NCBI GenBank assembly: GCA_030378015.1
Contig: JAUCGG010000011.1
Location: forward strand, 1-52,226
DNA length: 52,226 nucleotides
Direction of reading: 5' to 3'
Source of the DNA: Desulfococcaceae bacterium HSG8
GTDB lineage: Bacteria; Desulfobacterota; Desulfobacteria; Desulfobacterales; 4be13
Each line of letters begins with the position of its first letter. The stretch's first letter is position 1. Below are positions 25,962-34,250 of the stretch, piece after piece. Under the pieces are notes generated by a model. That model saw nothing but the letters and a program-made list of their open reading frames with translations. It had not been told where the DNA came from and made no database searches. A program made the position numbers and the translations under genes.

Positions 25962-26263
25962 GTTCGGAGTTCCGCCTTCAGGGGGCCCGGCATGTGTGCG
26001 GAAGTATCTGTTTTCACAGGGGCCGCCTGAACTCCGAACTTTTTCGGATAAATCAGGAATTTTTCATCTGCTGAGTATATGAAACCGTTCCAGTGGGATA
26101 CATAAAAGGACTGAAGATTTCCAATTGCATCTGGCTTTATCATGCTCCGAGCCGTATGTGAAAAGATGTACGGAGATAATTTGTTTTTCTGCCCTGTCCC
26201 GACAAATTAATACCCGATCCCGACAGATTTTATCCTGCAAATCTGATAATACAACCCATGCTT
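25962..26263. repeat. Family F repeat, left copy of a direct-repeat pair
   Basis: From about 26011 to 26263 this matches 29365-29624 with few changes, including TTTTTCGGATAAATCAGGAA, CATAAAAGGACTGAAGATTT and CCTGTCCCGACAAATTAATA. A hairpin at its left (GTTCGGAGTTCCGCCTTCAG facing GCCGCCTGAACTCCGAAC) extends it to 25962. GAGCCGTATG...TGTACGG inside looks like a shortened group II domain V. The two copies enclose three genes (26419-29385). Confidence 0.85.
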
Positions 26264-26418
26264 TACGGCATGGAACTCGGACTCGGGGTTCCGCGCCATG
26301 GTATTTATTCAAGGCGGAAGGTACGCAGTGGCAGAACTCGGGCTTTCTATTCAGAAAATTTTTTGAACATACAGATGGTTGATCATTATCCAGATGGTCG
26401 TCGGAAAGGAATGCAAAT

Positions 26419-27219
26419 ATGGTACAATTGAAGAACGTAATGGATGTTTTTAAGCTCCTCAACAAATCAAACTGCGGGGACTGCCTCGAAAAAACATGTC
26501 TGGCGTTTGCCGCTTCGGTGTTCAAGGGGCAAAAGCATTTGGATGAGTGCCCGCATCTTGATGAAAAAATCATCCGAGAGTCTGGCGGTAACATTGAAAA
26601 ACAAAAAACCGTCGAACAGGATCAGGAGGAAATTGTTCAGGAACTTAAGCAAAAACTATTGGCCACAGACCTTTCCTCCGCTGCTCCGAAAGTGGGGGGA
26701 TCATTTTCAAACGATCAGCTAACATTGAAGATATTCGGCAAAAGTTTCATTGTCTGTTCGGATGGAAGCCTGATATCCGACATTCATATCAATCCATGGG
26801 TAGCCATCCTCGTGATCACTTATGTTCTGGACTGTGAAGGTCTTCCTGTTTCAGGAAACTGGGTTCCCTTCCGGGAGTTGAAAACGGGCAAAATCTGGCA
26901 GAGGCTTTTCCGACAACGATGTGAAATTCCATTGAAAAAAGTCGCCGACACCTACACGGATCTGTTTGAGGATCTGATCCGTATTTTCAATGGAAAACAG
27001 GTGAGAAATCATTATGAATCGGATATTTCACTGGTGTTGCACCCTTTGCCCAGAATACCCATGCTGATTTGCTACTGGAGGCCGGGAGACGGTCTTGAGT
27101 CTGATCTCAGTCTGTTTTTCGATTCCACCGCCGAAAACAACTGCGGCATAGAGGCGATTTACGCACTTGGAACCGGATTTGTAAGAATGATTGAAAAGCT
27201 GTCTTTAAGACATGGGTGA
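26419..27219 (+). CDS. DUF3786 protein with N-terminal Fe-S-type cysteine motif
   Basis: This 266-residue protein opens with a short Cys motif, LLNKSNCGDCLEKTCLAFA followed by LDECPHL. It resembles the four-Cys 4Fe-4S domain found on corrinoid and CODH/ACS-linked proteins. After a charged linker (about 60-95) a DUF3786 domain fills 100-262, with GSLISDIHINPWVAILVITY, GNWVPFRELKTGKIW, RIPMLICYWRPGDGLESDLS and NCGIEAIYALGTGFVRM. It is a paralogue of 16328 with a different Cys module. AAAGGA precedes the ATG. Its downstream neighbour on the same strand is a flavodoxin-ferredoxin fusion, which supports a redox role. Confidence 0.87.
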   Translation: MVQLKNVMDVFKLLNKSNCGDCLEKTCLAFAASVFKGQKHLDECPHLDEKIIRESGGNIEKQKTVEQDQEEIVQELKQKLLATDLSSAAPKVGGSFSNDQLTLKIFGKSFIVCSDGSLISDIHINPWVAILVITYVLDCEGLPVSGNWVPFRELKTGKIWQRLFRQRCEIPLKKVADTYTDLFEDLIRIFNGKQVRNHYESDISLVLHPLPRIPMLICYWRPGDGLESDLSLFFDSTAENNCGIEAIYALGTGFVRMIEKLSLRHG

Positions 27220-27327
27220 GATTACCCTTTGAAGAATAGGGTCGTTGTTGAATCCGTTTTCATTATGTCAGGTGTAAATGAAAAAGGGCTGGAAGTACTC
27301 TTCAACTCAGTTAGGATGCGATTTGAG

Positions 27328-27572
27328 GGGTGTGTCCACCTTTTGCACAAAATGGCTGATCAGAACGAAAACTCCCGGGGCGGAATTTCAGATCATAAAC
27401 CTGAAAATACTGATAAAATATCTTTATATCCGAAAGCAGCGGAATCCGTATACCCGGATAATCAGCTTCTGTGCAAAAGGTGGGACACTGTTTATTATAT
27501 TGAAAATGTTAATTATTTTCGTATTGTCTCATGATATGTCCCGAATCTGTGTGCAAAAGGTGGGACACACCC
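27328..27572. repeat. Non-coding element with GTGTGTCC..ACCTTTTGCACA inverted ends
   Basis: The left end, GGGTGTGTCCACCTTTTGCA, faces the right end, TGCAAAAGGTGGGACACACC, with one base slipped. A third, internal end-like copy (CTGTGCAAAAGGTGGGACAC) lies at about 27469-27488. Open frames across it overlap on several registers and look like no known protein. TTCAACTCAGTTAGGATGCG just left of it (27301) recurs at 30778. Confidence 0.7.
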
Positions 27573-27610
27573 GTCGAGACACTTTCACATAACGTATCAG
27601 AAAGGGAAAC

Positions 27611-28462
27611 ATGAAAAAATTCAAATCAACTATTTGCTATTTCTCTCCCGCAGGGACCACGAAAAAAGTAGCAGATTTCATTGCTGAGACGCTTACCAAG
27701 GGCGGGCACGATGTAGAATCATCTGATCTCAGTGTTGTCAAATCGGAAGATATTTTTAACTCCGCAAGCAATCGCCTGAAAAAAGGAGACTGTCTGTGGA
27801 TTGGCTCACCTGTCTATGCCTGCCATATAGTTCCTCCGGTGGAAGACTTTTTATCAAATCTGCCCAAAGCAGAGGGAGCTTTTGCGGTGCCTTTTGTAAC
27901 CTACGGAGCTGTGACATCAGGCATAGGACTTTATGAAATGGCAAGACTTTTGACCGAGCGGGGCTACAGAATTCCCGGGGCTGCAAAAATACTTGCTGTT
28001 CATTCCTTATTATGGTCAAGTAAAAGCCCGCTGGGAAACGGACACCCCGGGCCTGACGATGAAAAACTTATTAAAAAACTGATTGAATCTGTTTCGGACA
28101 AAATTAGCAATCCTGATGCTGAGAATTTTGCAGATCCTGAAGTGCTCAATTATCAGCCGGGAAAAGTTCGGGATCATGCCAAAGCATGGAATCTGGCAGC
28201 GTTGCGACAGGCTATGCCCCCGACAAAGCTTGATGATGAAAAATGTACGGAATGCGGCATATGTGCGGAAAAATGTCCTGTTCAGAACATTTCACTGAAT
28301 CCGTTACCAAAACTCGGGGATAACTGTCTGTTCTGCTTTAACTGCATCAGATATTGTGATCCCGGAGCACTGACCAATGAAAGCCTCGGTGTCCTTGAGG
28401 GAATGATACGGGACCGTGTAAATGAGTATGGGGAACCGGCTGAAACAAAAATCTTTATTTAA
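27611..28462 (+). CDS. Flavodoxin - 2[4Fe-4S] ferredoxin fusion (EFR1-type)
   Basis: This 283-residue electron carrier has a flavodoxin-like fold (1-160) with the FMN phosphate loop CYFSPAGTTKKVADFI, WIGSPVYACHIVPPVEDFL and FVTYGAVTSGIGLYEM. The C-terminal ferredoxin domain (about 205-265) has CTECGICAEKCP and CLFCFNCIRYCDP, enough Cys for two 4Fe-4S clusters. Such fusions (EFR1 family) pass electrons between FMN and Fe-S partners in anaerobes. AAAGGG lies before the ATG. Its stop is 20 bp before an alpha/beta-hydrolase gene, so those two are probably co-transcribed. Family is secure, partner unknown. Confidence 0.9.
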   Translation: MKKFKSTICYFSPAGTTKKVADFIAETLTKGGHDVESSDLSVVKSEDIFNSASNRLKKGDCLWIGSPVYACHIVPPVEDFLSNLPKAEGAFAVPFVTYGAVTSGIGLYEMARLLTERGYRIPGAAKILAVHSLLWSSKSPLGNGHPGPDDEKLIKKLIESVSDKISNPDAENFADPEVLNYQPGKVRDHAKAWNLAALRQAMPPTKLDDEKCTECGICAEKCPVQNISLNPLPKLGDNCLFCFNCIRYCDPGALTNESLGVLEGMIRDRVNEYGEPAETKIFI

Positions 28463-28482
28463 TTATCAGGAGAATCTGTTCA

Positions 28483-29385
28483 ATGCCTCTCACGAGCAAC
28501 TCTGTTCAAATTTATTACGAAACCTTCGGCAAGGCAGACCATCCGGCTCTTTTGCTGATTTCCGGGCTTGGCGAGCAGATGGTCGCATGGCCGGAAAAAT
28601 TTTGTCGGATGCTGGCTGATAGCGATCTCTTTGTGATTCGTTTCGACAATCGCGACTCAGGCTTTTCCACCAAACCGGATTTATTGAAAATTCCGAATCT
28701 TCTGGCTACCTGGGGTGCTTATTTTAAGGAGACCTCCATCTCCCCTCCTTACACCTTACAGGATATGGCGGCTGATGCTGTCAGCGTTTTGGATGCACTG
28801 GAGATTCAGAAAGCCTGTGCCTGCGGATTTTCACTGGGCGGCATGATCTCTCAGAACATGGCTTTTGAATTTTCAAGGCGATTAAGCAGTATGATTTGCA
28901 TGGGTTCCAGCACAGGGAGCCTGCATCTGCCTCCCCCCGCACCCGAAGTTCAGGCAGTCATGGCAACGCCGCCGCCTCAGACGCGGGAAGAATATATCAG
29001 GCATATAGTTTGGGTTTTCAACGTATTTTCAGGAGGATCAGAGTTCTACGATGCTGAGTGCCGGGCTGAAACTGCCGCTCAGAGCTATGACCGTTGTTTT
29101 CATCCTATAGGCTTTCTACGCCAGAGTGTGGCCATGCTGGCAGACGGTAGCAGGCAGGAACGATTACACAAAGTTGAAGTGCCCACGCTTGTACTGCATG
29201 GAGAGTCAGATCCGTTAGTTCAGCCCGTACATGGCAGGGCTATTGCAGAAGCTGTGCATAATGCGGAGTTAGTTATCGTACCGGAATGGGGGCATGGCCT
29301 TGATTACCCGAGGCTGTGGCCGCTTCTGATACGTCATCTGGCGGATTTTCTCAAATCAGATCCTATTTTCACAGGGACCGCCTGA
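28483..29385 (+). CDS. Alpha/beta hydrolase
   Basis: This 300-residue enzyme is of the AB_hydrolase_1 type. The oxyanion-region motif is LLISGLGEQMVAWP, the nucleophile elbow CGFSLGGMISQNMA supplies the Ser, HGESDPLVQPVHG the acid and EWGHGLDYP the His. RFDNRDSGFSTKP is typical of the family near haloperoxidase and lactone hydrolases. AGGAG precedes the ATG; it is 20 bp after the flavodoxin-ferredoxin gene. The last seven codons lie inside the right-hand family F repeat, so the native C-terminus was probably replaced when that element arrived. The substrate cannot be told. Confidence 0.9.
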   Translation: MPLTSNSVQIYYETFGKADHPALLLISGLGEQMVAWPEKFCRMLADSDLFVIRFDNRDSGFSTKPDLLKIPNLLATWGAYFKETSISPPYTLQDMAADAVSVLDALEIQKACACGFSLGGMISQNMAFEFSRRLSSMICMGSSTGSLHLPPPAPEVQAVMATPPPQTREEYIRHIVWVFNVFSGGSEFYDAECRAETAAQSYDRCFHPIGFLRQSVAMLADGSRQERLHKVEVPTLVLHGESDPLVQPVHGRAIAEAVHNAELVIVPEWGHGLDYPRLWPLLIRHLADFLKSDPIFTGTA

Positions 29386-29624
29386 AGGCGGAACTCCGAA
29401 CTTTTTCGGATAAATCAGGAATTTTTCATCTGCTGAGTATATGAAACCGTTCCAGTGAGATACATAAAAGGACTGAAGATTTCCGATTGCATCCGGCTTT
29501 ATCATGCTCCGAGCCGTGTGTGAAAAAATGTACGGCGATAATTTGTTTTTCTGCCCTGTCCCGACAAATTAATACCCGATCCCGACAGATTTTATCCTGC
29601 AAATCTGATAATACAACCCATGCT
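29365..29624. repeat. Family F repeat, right copy of a direct-repeat pair
   Basis: This is the same sequence and orientation as 26011-26263. Here the arm CCGCCTGAAGGCGGAACTCC is complete. It overlaps the last 21 bp of the hydrolase gene. No coding sequence is inside. Confidence 0.85.
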
Positions 29625-29649
29625 TATGGTATTCAAGATGGGAAACATT

Positions 29650-29839
29650 CAGTAGATCGAAAACTTTTGCAAACAATGGATTCCGGGTTAAAATCGGAAA
29701 ACATCCGTTTTTCGATTTTCCCCGGAATGACAGTACGTTAAATCGTCATCCCGGGGAAAATTAAAAAACGGAAATTTTTTAATTTTAACCCGGAATCCGC
29801 TGTTTATCAAGGTTTACCCGAAACTTTTCGATCTACTGA
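29650..29839. repeat. Palindromic element family C with outer arms (~190 bp)
   Basis: The outer ends CAGTAGATCGAAAACTTTTG and AAACTTTTCGATCTACTG are inverted. Inside is the usual GGATTCCGGGTTAAAAT ... CCCGGAATCC double hairpin. It is the clearest full-length copy of this family in the window. No gene is seen between 29386 and 29893. Confidence 0.85.
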
Positions 29840-29893
29840 CATTACGGCATTCTTTGGAAGTTAAATATCTGCTGCCTGACGGAGGGATTAGTC

Positions 29894-30724
29894 ATGACCA
29901 AAATTAAATTCAGGATTATTATAAGGATAGCTATTCTTCATAGCTTATTTTTTCTGATTTGCGCCTGCGATAATGATAAAAGCGGCAGTGCTGAAATTAT
30001 AAAAACAGCAATCATGGCAGCTAATAAAGGAGATTTTAAAACTGCCGACAGTTGCCTTTCAAAGTTAGATAAGCCAGGAATCAGAAAAGCTGTTTCAGGA
30101 CAGCGAAAAATTCATTCCGCCTATATTGACTGGTATAAAATAACAGGGAATACTTCGATTAAACGTCTTGATATCAAGGAAATTCCTGCAATTAAAATGA
30201 CAAAAGGAGTGATTTACAAAGTTACAATTTATTATGAAAAAGGGACAGGAAAGCTTAAATTGACAACAATAAAGGAAAACGGAGAATGGAAAATAACCTT
30301 TTTAAAAATAGATTTGATTCATAATTATATTGATTCATTTGGAGATGGAAACAATGACATCAGAAAAGATATTAAATTAATCAGGACGGCAATCATGGCT
30401 GCCAATGCCGGTGATTTCAAAACTTTTGAGAGTTATCTTTCAAAAATTGACAAATCCGCAGTAGAAATAAGTTTTCCAAACCGGAAGCCCGTTCTCCGAA
30501 GTTGCTACGATTGGGACAAGCTGACGGAAAACCGGACAATTAACAAGACAGATATCAGAAAAACTGATGTATCCCATTTAACGGATGGGAACATTTATGA
30601 GATTACAATGTTTTATGATAAAGGAGTTGGAAAAACCGGACTGACAACAATAAAGGAAAACGGAGAATGGAAAATAACCTTTCTTAAAATGCATCTCATT
30701 GATAAATATATAACATGGCCTTAA
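29894..30724 (+). CDS. Lipoprotein with internal duplication
   Basis: This 276-residue protein has a lipoprotein signal ending LICAC (C25). The rest is a tandem duplication: residues about 34-145 and 160-276 both start with (T)AIMAAN(K/A)GDFKT, carry LSK(L/I)DK, and end with TTIKENGEWKITFLK followed by a similar LI..YI tail. Each half looks like the small alpha+beta domain of DUF4878 / NTF2-like lipoproteins, an inference from the closing ENGEWKI strand. It sits in a membrane facing the periplasm. GGAGGG precedes the ATG. A+T content is visibly higher than in the neighbours, which may mark transfer. Function is unknown. Confidence 0.8.
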   Translation: MTKIKFRIIIRIAILHSLFFLICACDNDKSGSAEIIKTAIMAANKGDFKTADSCLSKLDKPGIRKAVSGQRKIHSAYIDWYKITGNTSIKRLDIKEIPAIKMTKGVIYKVTIYYEKGTGKLKLTTIKENGEWKITFLKIDLIHNYIDSFGDGNNDIRKDIKLIRTAIMAANAGDFKTFESYLSKIDKSAVEISFPNRKPVLRSCYDWDKLTENRTINKTDIRKTDVSHLTDGNIYEITMFYDKGVGKTGLTTIKENGEWKITFLKMHLIDKYITWP

Positions 30725-30773
30725 TATTATCAAAACTATCAAGACCAACTGGCGATCTGTGGCAATGGAGAAC

Positions 30774-30804
30774 TTCATTCAACTCAGTTAGGATGCGATT
30801 TGAG
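30774..30804. repeat. Short direct repeat shared with 27301-27327
   Basis: TTCAACTCAGTTAGGATGCG followed by ATTTGAG is identical in both places. At 27301 it abuts a 245-bp terminal-inverted-repeat element; here no element follows. It may be an insertion target or an element remnant. Confidence 0.6.
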
Positions 30805-30854
30805 CAGGTTCCCATACTAATCAATTTTCTGTAATCCAATGACCGAGGTTAAAA

Positions 30855-31052
30855 ATGATGAGATGCGGAAAGTGCCTTAAGAAAATTTCCGAAACAGACG
30901 GATATGAACATCGAACGGAAAAATTATGCGAGGATTGTTACATGGATGCGCGATCAACGCGTTTACGTAAAACCCACTGGCGGTATCTCAGATCAATAAA
31001 AACGGAATATATCCGGCCTGCCAGACAAAAAACCGGAGATCAGATATCGTAA
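30855..31052 (+). CDS. Small zinc-ribbon-like protein
   Basis: This 65-residue basic protein has two Cys pairs, MRCGKCLKKI and LCEDCYMDA, spaced as in a single zinc ribbon or LIM-like knuckle, followed by an Arg/Lys-rich tail. GAGG precedes a double ATG, so the start could be one codon later. A broken transglutaminase-like gene starts 10 bp after its stop with its own GGAG, so the two formed an operon. It may bind nucleic acid or act as an adaptor; no function is claimed. Confidence 0.65.
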   Translation: MMRCGKCLKKISETDGYEHRTEKLCEDCYMDARSTRLRKTHWRYLRSIKTEYIRPARQKTGDQIS

Positions 31053-31061
31053 AGGAGACAG

Positions 31062-31260
31062 ATGATGATGAACGATGCGTTAACAGAAACATTTTATTGC
31101 GATTTCAACCATCCGACAATTCGTGACGGCGCGATTGTCAGCTAGTACAAACGACCCTGCTGAAGTGGCGAAAAGGAGCTTTTACCATCTCCGTGACGAA
31201 TTTCCATATGGTCTATATGGTCTTGATTTATTCAGGCGAAATCCGTTGCAGGCGTTATAG
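31062..31260 (+). pseudogene. Truncated, frameshifted transglutaminase-like gene remnant
   Basis: ATG after AAAGGAG opens LTETFYCDFNHPTIRDGAIV and hits a TAG at about 31143. One base on, the frame TNDPAEVAKRSFYHLRDEFP continues to a TAG at 31258. The joined text matches the start of bacterial transglutaminase-like proteins (DFxHPxIRxxA...DPxExAxxLFxxVRDxIxY). The catalytic Cys-His-Asp part is missing altogether. From 31261 to 31427 nothing coding is seen. Confidence 0.6.
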
Positions 31261-31427
31261 AATTTGTCAGTTGGCTTCCGTTTGGAAATAAAAAAACCTT
31301 CAATGACACGCTTTTCAGTGGGATATCAATTAGAAACAAACTGACAGGTTTCTCGGTTTCACACCGAATGATTTCAAGTTAAAAGAACTTTACTGATATT
31401 ATTCGAGAATTTTCTACTGTCCGGTCA

Positions 31428-32678
31428 CTATTTCTTGTCATTCATGAGATGTAAATATTGGATCATCGCACTTAAAGCGTGTTGCACGTAATCAATCCGT
31501 ACTTCAGTTGAGCGACGATTAAACTTGTCTGCATTTGGGATATTTTTACTTATTTTACCTACTGCCCGGGGGAATGCTCCGACAAATTCTCCTTCAATTA
31601 TTTGTGCTCGAAGCAAGAAGGCTATTCCGAGAGTTACAGAGGACTCGATCCACTTCCGTACTTTATGATTGGGAGGGAGAAAAGAAAGAGCCGCTTGTAA
31701 CCCCTCCAAGCGTGTAGCTGTGGGAGTTGTTCGACCATCTTTCGAGAATCCACCGTCATATTCAGGTCGTTCAGGATTTACTATTTGACTTTGAAGTATA
31801 GTGTCACAGATCCGGACTGCATGGCTTATCAGCAAGTTCCTTGATACAGGCAGTTCATCCTTGTTTTCAAGGGAGAGCATCTTTTTGGTAGCCAGAAGTG
31901 CCCAATGGTCAGCAGGTATATCAGTTCTGTTCTTACGACTGCGAGCCATATACGCCAAAGCCTTGGCAGCCGACTCAATCCAAACGTCTGAGGCATCCTT
32001 TTCGTAAAGCATGAGCAATCCCAATGCGGCTTCGCCGGGGTAATATAGTGATTGCCATTTATCCCAACGCCCTCCCTTCGAAGGAATAAACTTTGAATAG
32101 AACCTCCCGTCTTCTTTTTGCATATACACTATGAATCGGCCAAGTGACTGAAGATCAGAAAGTGGTGTGAATCCGGGGCGGATATTCTCCAAGCTCAACA
32201 GAGCCACAAGGCCGAGACCCGTACCACCGAGTTTTGCCTGAAGTGGTTTGCCGCTTCTATTGACTTCAGGTTCTGACCAGACCGCTAGCATATCATCCCT
32301 GCCCGGTATCGGGTGTATGGCCTCATCTCGCAGGTATCTGCCTGCCCGTTCTATTGCAGATTGCAAGTTCACATCAGGATATAACTGATAATACATGCAC
32401 ATAGCGTATATAGTGCCAGCGTGTCGTAAGATGTTATATCTCTCCTTCACCTCAGTGGCGGGATCCATGTTGATGCGATACTTGAACATTCCATTTTTTT
32501 CAGTATTGTCCGCGAGATATCCCGCAGATCGGCTTATCGCACTTTTAACTGCGTCAATCTGCGGAGATGTGGTATCCACACATCCTGTGAAGAACACGCA
32601 GAGAATCAGAATCCTGACAATGACAAAGTTTGCTCTTCTCCTTACGCGGAGAAAGTGATCTTTTGAATTTGCCTTCAT
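31428..32678 (-). CDS. Lipoprotein with alpha/alpha-toroid-like fold
   Basis: This 416-residue protein has a lipoprotein signal with lipobox FFTGC (C33) behind an Arg-rich start. The body is made of repeated helical pairs, with SAISRSAGYLADN, SAIERAGRYLRDEA, GGTGLGLVALLSLE, PGEAALGLLMLYE and TRLEGLQAALSFL. The spacing and the Gly-rich GGTGLGLVALL turn fit an alpha/alpha-toroid, as in terpene-cyclase-like, glucoamylase-like or uronic-acid lyase-like proteins. No catalytic motif is evident. It is likely membrane-anchored facing the periplasm, perhaps binding or trimming a glycan (inference). No strong Shine-Dalgarno is visible at the start. It stands alone between decayed genes. Confidence 0.75.
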   Translation of the reverse strand: MKANSKDHFLRVRRRANFVIVRILILCVFFTGCVDTTSPQIDAVKSAISRSAGYLADNTEKNGMFKYRINMDPATEVKERYNILRHAGTIYAMCMYYQLYPDVNLQSAIERAGRYLRDEAIHPIPGRDDMLAVWSEPEVNRSGKPLQAKLGGTGLGLVALLSLENIRPGFTPLSDLQSLGRFIVYMQKEDGRFYSKFIPSKGGRWDKWQSLYYPGEAALGLLMLYEKDASDVWIESAAKALAYMARSRKNRTDIPADHWALLATKKMLSLENKDELPVSRNLLISHAVRICDTILQSQIVNPERPEYDGGFSKDGRTTPTATRLEGLQAALSFLPPNHKVRKWIESSVTLGIAFLLRAQIIEGEFVGAFPRAVGKISKNIPNADKFNRRSTEVRIDYVQHALSAMIQYLHLMNDKK

Positions 32679-32708
32679 AAACTCAATGTATGCGCTGGGT
32701 TTGACGGA

Positions 32709-32900
32709 TTACGAGTCAGGGAGTTCTATAATAAATTTTGCTCCTAACGGCTCGTTGTCCTGCACCCTGATCCGGCCGCTGTGATCTGCGATAATTGAGC
32801 TTACAATGGTAAGCCCCAACCCCGTGCCGGTCTTTTTTGTGGAAAAATACGGATCAGAAAGACGGGCCTTATCGGAAATACCGGGTACCAACCTGAAATC
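32709..32900 (-). pseudogene. C-terminal remnant of a sensor histidine kinase
   Basis: About 60 residues survive: the end of an HATPase_c domain, with PGISDKARLSDPYFSTKKTG, TGLGLTIVSSIIADHSG (G2 box) and the closing GAKFIIELP. This is typical of NtrY/NtrB-like kinases. The HisKA, N and G1 boxes and all sensor parts are missing; upstream sequence turns into dispersed repeats. It ends 30 bp from the start of the toroid lipoprotein gene. Confidence 0.75.
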
Positions 32901-32929
32901 ATATGAAAGTCAGCAGTACAATACAACTT

Positions 32930-33320
32930 GCAAATTCGTTCTCCCGCCGGATTGTCAAATCCGGCTGCTCGAAAATATCAGCAGATTTGTCAATCCGTTG
33001 GGCGATTCAGGAGCATTTTCTATATTTATAGTTATATGAAAAGAAGTCAGGTGTCAAGTGAGCATATTTTTTATATCTCATTATCTGCATGAACTCGCAA
33101 GACAAAGGCTTTCACAAGAACCTGGGATTTGGCTTGACCATTTTGAATTCCCTGTGTATGCTTCCGATCAGGTCAGAAATTATCGGATTGACAAATCCGA
33201 GCCATACCACCGCCGGATTTGTCAATTCATCGGGAGCAGGTGGGTGGTCAAGGAGCAGATTGCTGGTCGAAACGAAGATCATGGCCCAAACTTGCATTTA
33301 TTACAAAGCAAGCTTTGTAC
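32930..33320. repeat. GGATTTGTCAATCC pairs and repeat fragments
   Basis: This contains CCGGATTGTCAAATCCGG, CAGATTTGTCAATCCGTT, CGGATTGACAAATCCGAG and CGGATTTGTCAATTC, plus one AAAGCAAGCTTTGTACTCC arm near 33304. Open frames here have no protein-like features. No gene is seen from 32901 to 33363. Confidence 0.7.
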
Positions 33321-33363
33321 TCCGATTCAACCTGAAAATAAAATGAGTTTTTCCTGGTAACCG

Positions 33364-33951
33364 GTGTCTGATAAAGTAAATACAGATGTATGGGATGAAG
33401 ACAGGTTGGTTTCTCTTCTCAAAGAAGGAGATGAGGAGGCATTCCGGGTCCTTATCCGTAAATATCAGACCAGGCTTTTCAATATTGCTTATGGTATCAC
33501 CCTGGAAAGAGAGGAAAGCCTGGATATCGTTCAGGAAGTTTTTTTTAAAGTCTGGCAGAATATTCATACATTCAGGAAAGACTCGGCTCTTTCCACCTGG
33601 CTCCGCCGGATTACCGTAAATCAGTGTCTGAACTGGCAGAGAAGGTGGAAACGAAGATTCAGATGGCGCCATCAGCCTCTTGAAAAAGATGAATGGGATG
33701 CCCCGGAACTGGGGACAGATGACTATCATCCGGGGAAACTTTATGATAAAAAGGAAATTGAAAAGGTTGTGTGGGAAAATCTGAACAAGCTGCCGGAAGA
33801 TGCAAGGACTGTTTTTGTACTCAGGGAAGCAGAAGGACTTTCATATGATGAGATTGCCGATGTTCTGAAGATAAGAAGGGGAACCGTAAGTTCCCGCCTT
33901 TTTTATGCCCGGAAGAAGCTGAAAGAGCTGCTGAAGAATTACTATTTCTGA
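33364..33951 (+). CDS. ECF-type RNA polymerase sigma factor
   Basis: This 195-residue sigma-70 family protein has sigma-2 in residues 12-90 (AFRVLIRKYQTRLFNIAYGI, DIVQEVFFKVWQNI, the DNA-melting segment STWLRRITVNQCLNW). The linker is basic (RRWKRRFRWRH). Sigma-4 is in 130-190 (EIEKVVWENLNKLPEDARTV, helix-turn-helix GLSYDEIADVLKIRRGTVSS). It directs polymerase to its own regulon. The start is GTG with a weak Shine-Dalgarno. The next same-strand gene is a zinc-type anti-sigma factor, the usual partner, but about 300 bp away because a heptamer array fills the gap. Confidence 0.93.
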   Translation: MSDKVNTDVWDEDRLVSLLKEGDEEAFRVLIRKYQTRLFNIAYGITLEREESLDIVQEVFFKVWQNIHTFRKDSALSTWLRRITVNQCLNWQRRWKRRFRWRHQPLEKDEWDAPELGTDDYHPGKLYDKKEIEKVVWENLNKLPEDARTVFVLREAEGLSYDEIADVLKIRRGTVSSRLFYARKKLKELLKNYYF

Positions 33952-34140
33952 TTTACGATTTACGATTCACGATTTACGATTCACGATTCACGATTCACGA
34001 TTCACGATTCACGATTTACGATTTACGATTCACGATTCACGATTTACGATTTACGATTCACGATTCACGATTCACGATTTACGATTCACGATTTACGATT
34101 CACGATTCACGATTCACGATTCACGATTCACGATTCACGA
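33952..34140. repeat. Heptamer tandem array, ~27 copies of GATT(C/T)AC
   Basis: An unbroken run of ACGATT(C/T) heptamers starts right at the sigma factor stop codon and ends at GATATAAATTATGCC. Only the C/T position varies, in irregular blocks. Seven is not a multiple of three and the DNA is not coding. Two stray copies, in opposite orientation to each other, lie at 34743-34788 just after the anti-sigma gene. A worn family H scrap is at 34180-34225. Confidence 0.95.
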
Positions 34141-34250
34141 TATAAATTATGCCATGTGCAACTTTTTTTAACCGAAGAAAAGACAGGCAGACAATGCCAC
34201 TGGGAACCTTCGTGATATTATAAGTTGCGCTTTACAGGGGAAAAAATCTC

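Noticed and set aside
26140..26175. A second group II intron domain V
   Set aside because: GAGCCGTATG...GTACGG fits the ends, but the helix is several bases short and no RT or intron RNA is nearby, so it is kept only as a hint in the family F finding.
27229..27592. Two overlapping frames of about 100 codons after the DUF3786 gene
   Set aside because: They run through a terminal-inverted-repeat element on different registers and resemble no protein.
33952..34140. CRISPR array
   Set aside because: The repeats are contiguous 7-mers with no spacers.
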